A DNA stretch of 64,000 nucleotides from Ensifer sesbaniae (GTDB taxonomy: Bacteria; Pseudomonadota; Alphaproteobacteria; Rhizobiales; Rhizobiaceae): contig NZ_JABEKU010000001.1 of assembly GCF_013283665.1 (NCBI RefSeq), positions 1,240,001 through 1,304,000 on the forward strand, read 5' to 3'. The notes beneath the pieces are model-generated. The model did no database searches. It saw nothing but the letters and a program-made list of their open reading frames with translations, and was not told the DNA's origin. Below, one piece after another: positions 63,875 to 64,000 of the stretch. Within the stretch, counting starts at the first letter, position 1; the number at the start of each line of letters is the position of its first letter. A program made the translations under genes and the position numbers.

Positions 63875-64000
63875 TCAGGCTCGGTCGGGGATTCTGACCG
63901 AGATGATCGTACCGACGTTTTCCGTCGAGTGTATTTTCATGCTGCCGCCATGCAAGCGGGTGAGCGAGCGCGAAATCGCCAGCCCCAGGCCCGAGCCGCC
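63875..64000 (-). CDS. pleC: C-terminal end of a histidine kinase, probably PleC
   Basis: The last 41 codons of a kinase ATPase domain are visible on the minus strand: GGSGLGLAISRSLTRLHGGS followed by MKIHSTENVGTIISVRIPDR and a stop at 63875. The N-terminus is outside the window. A cell-cycle kinase of the PleC type lies next to glnE in Sinorhizobium as I recall, and the sequence fits, but the fragment alone only proves a HATPase domain. It is convergent with glnE. Confidence 0.65.
   Translation of the reverse strand, partial: GGSGLGLAISRSLTRLHGGSMKIHSTENVGTIISVRIPDRA

Overview
The window is about 64 kb of GC-rich chromosomal DNA with the gene content of an alphaproteobacterium of the Rhizobiaceae, most likely Ensifer/Sinorhizobium. 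The grounds are a MucR/Ros regulator, a feuN-feuP-feuQ unit, the cycHJKL cytochrome c maturation operon followed by degP, a two-component pair and glnE, the end of a PleC-like kinase, and several copies of the rhizobial palindromic element RIME1. Species assignment is inference; no similarity search was possible. I see no tRNA, rRNA, CRISPR array, prophage or transposase.

1-13.5 kb: the end of a branched-chain aminotransferase gene; a TetR repressor with two matching operators and its membrane-protein target; a small exported protein broken by a frameshift; iron-type superoxide dismutase; a WYL regulator divergent from a LysE exporter; two cytochromes c separated by a RIME1 element; an acetyltransferase/DJ-1 operon preceded by what looks like a complete aromatic leader-peptide attenuator; an orphan MerR regulator; PQQ glucose dehydrogenase; and SelO.

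13.5-28 kb: small metabolic and regulatory units. These are homocysteine methyltransferase with a divergent TetR; DUF1697; oligopeptidase B; a GST / NTF2-like / tautomerase operon divergent from HxlR; LysR with DUF2798; a VOC dioxygenase-like protein; universal stress protein plus DksA-like protein behind a perfect FixK/FNR box; hemolysin III; msrB interrupted by an amber codon; and a CSS-EAL c-di-GMP phosphodiesterase.

28-48.5 kb: the complete seven-gene mrp (pha) cation/proton antiporter operon, mucR, sufE, DUF5330, a PAS histidine kinase, a peptidoglycan-binding membrane protein, DUF1491, DUF2336, an SH3 exported protein, a DUF883 stress protein behind an EcfG/RpoE2-type promoter, a DUF1254/DUF1214 pair, a class A penicillin-binding protein, a UPF0260 protein and MmcQ/YjbR.

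48.5-64 kb: an 830-base gene-poor, partly AT-rich stretch leads into feuN-feuP-feuQ, a lipoprotein, cycHJKL, degP, an OmpR/EnvZ-type pair, glnE and the 3' end of a PleC-like kinase. This block joins envelope sensing, periplasmic quality control, cytochrome assembly, nitrogen control and cell-cycle signalling.

Three families of dispersed intergenic palindromes recur. The strongest candidates for new biology are the leaderless aromatic attenuator at 8.1-8.2 kb, the unlisted small proteins at 8.7 and 48.4 kb, and the predicted regulatory sites (FixK box, EcfG promoter, paired TetR operators).
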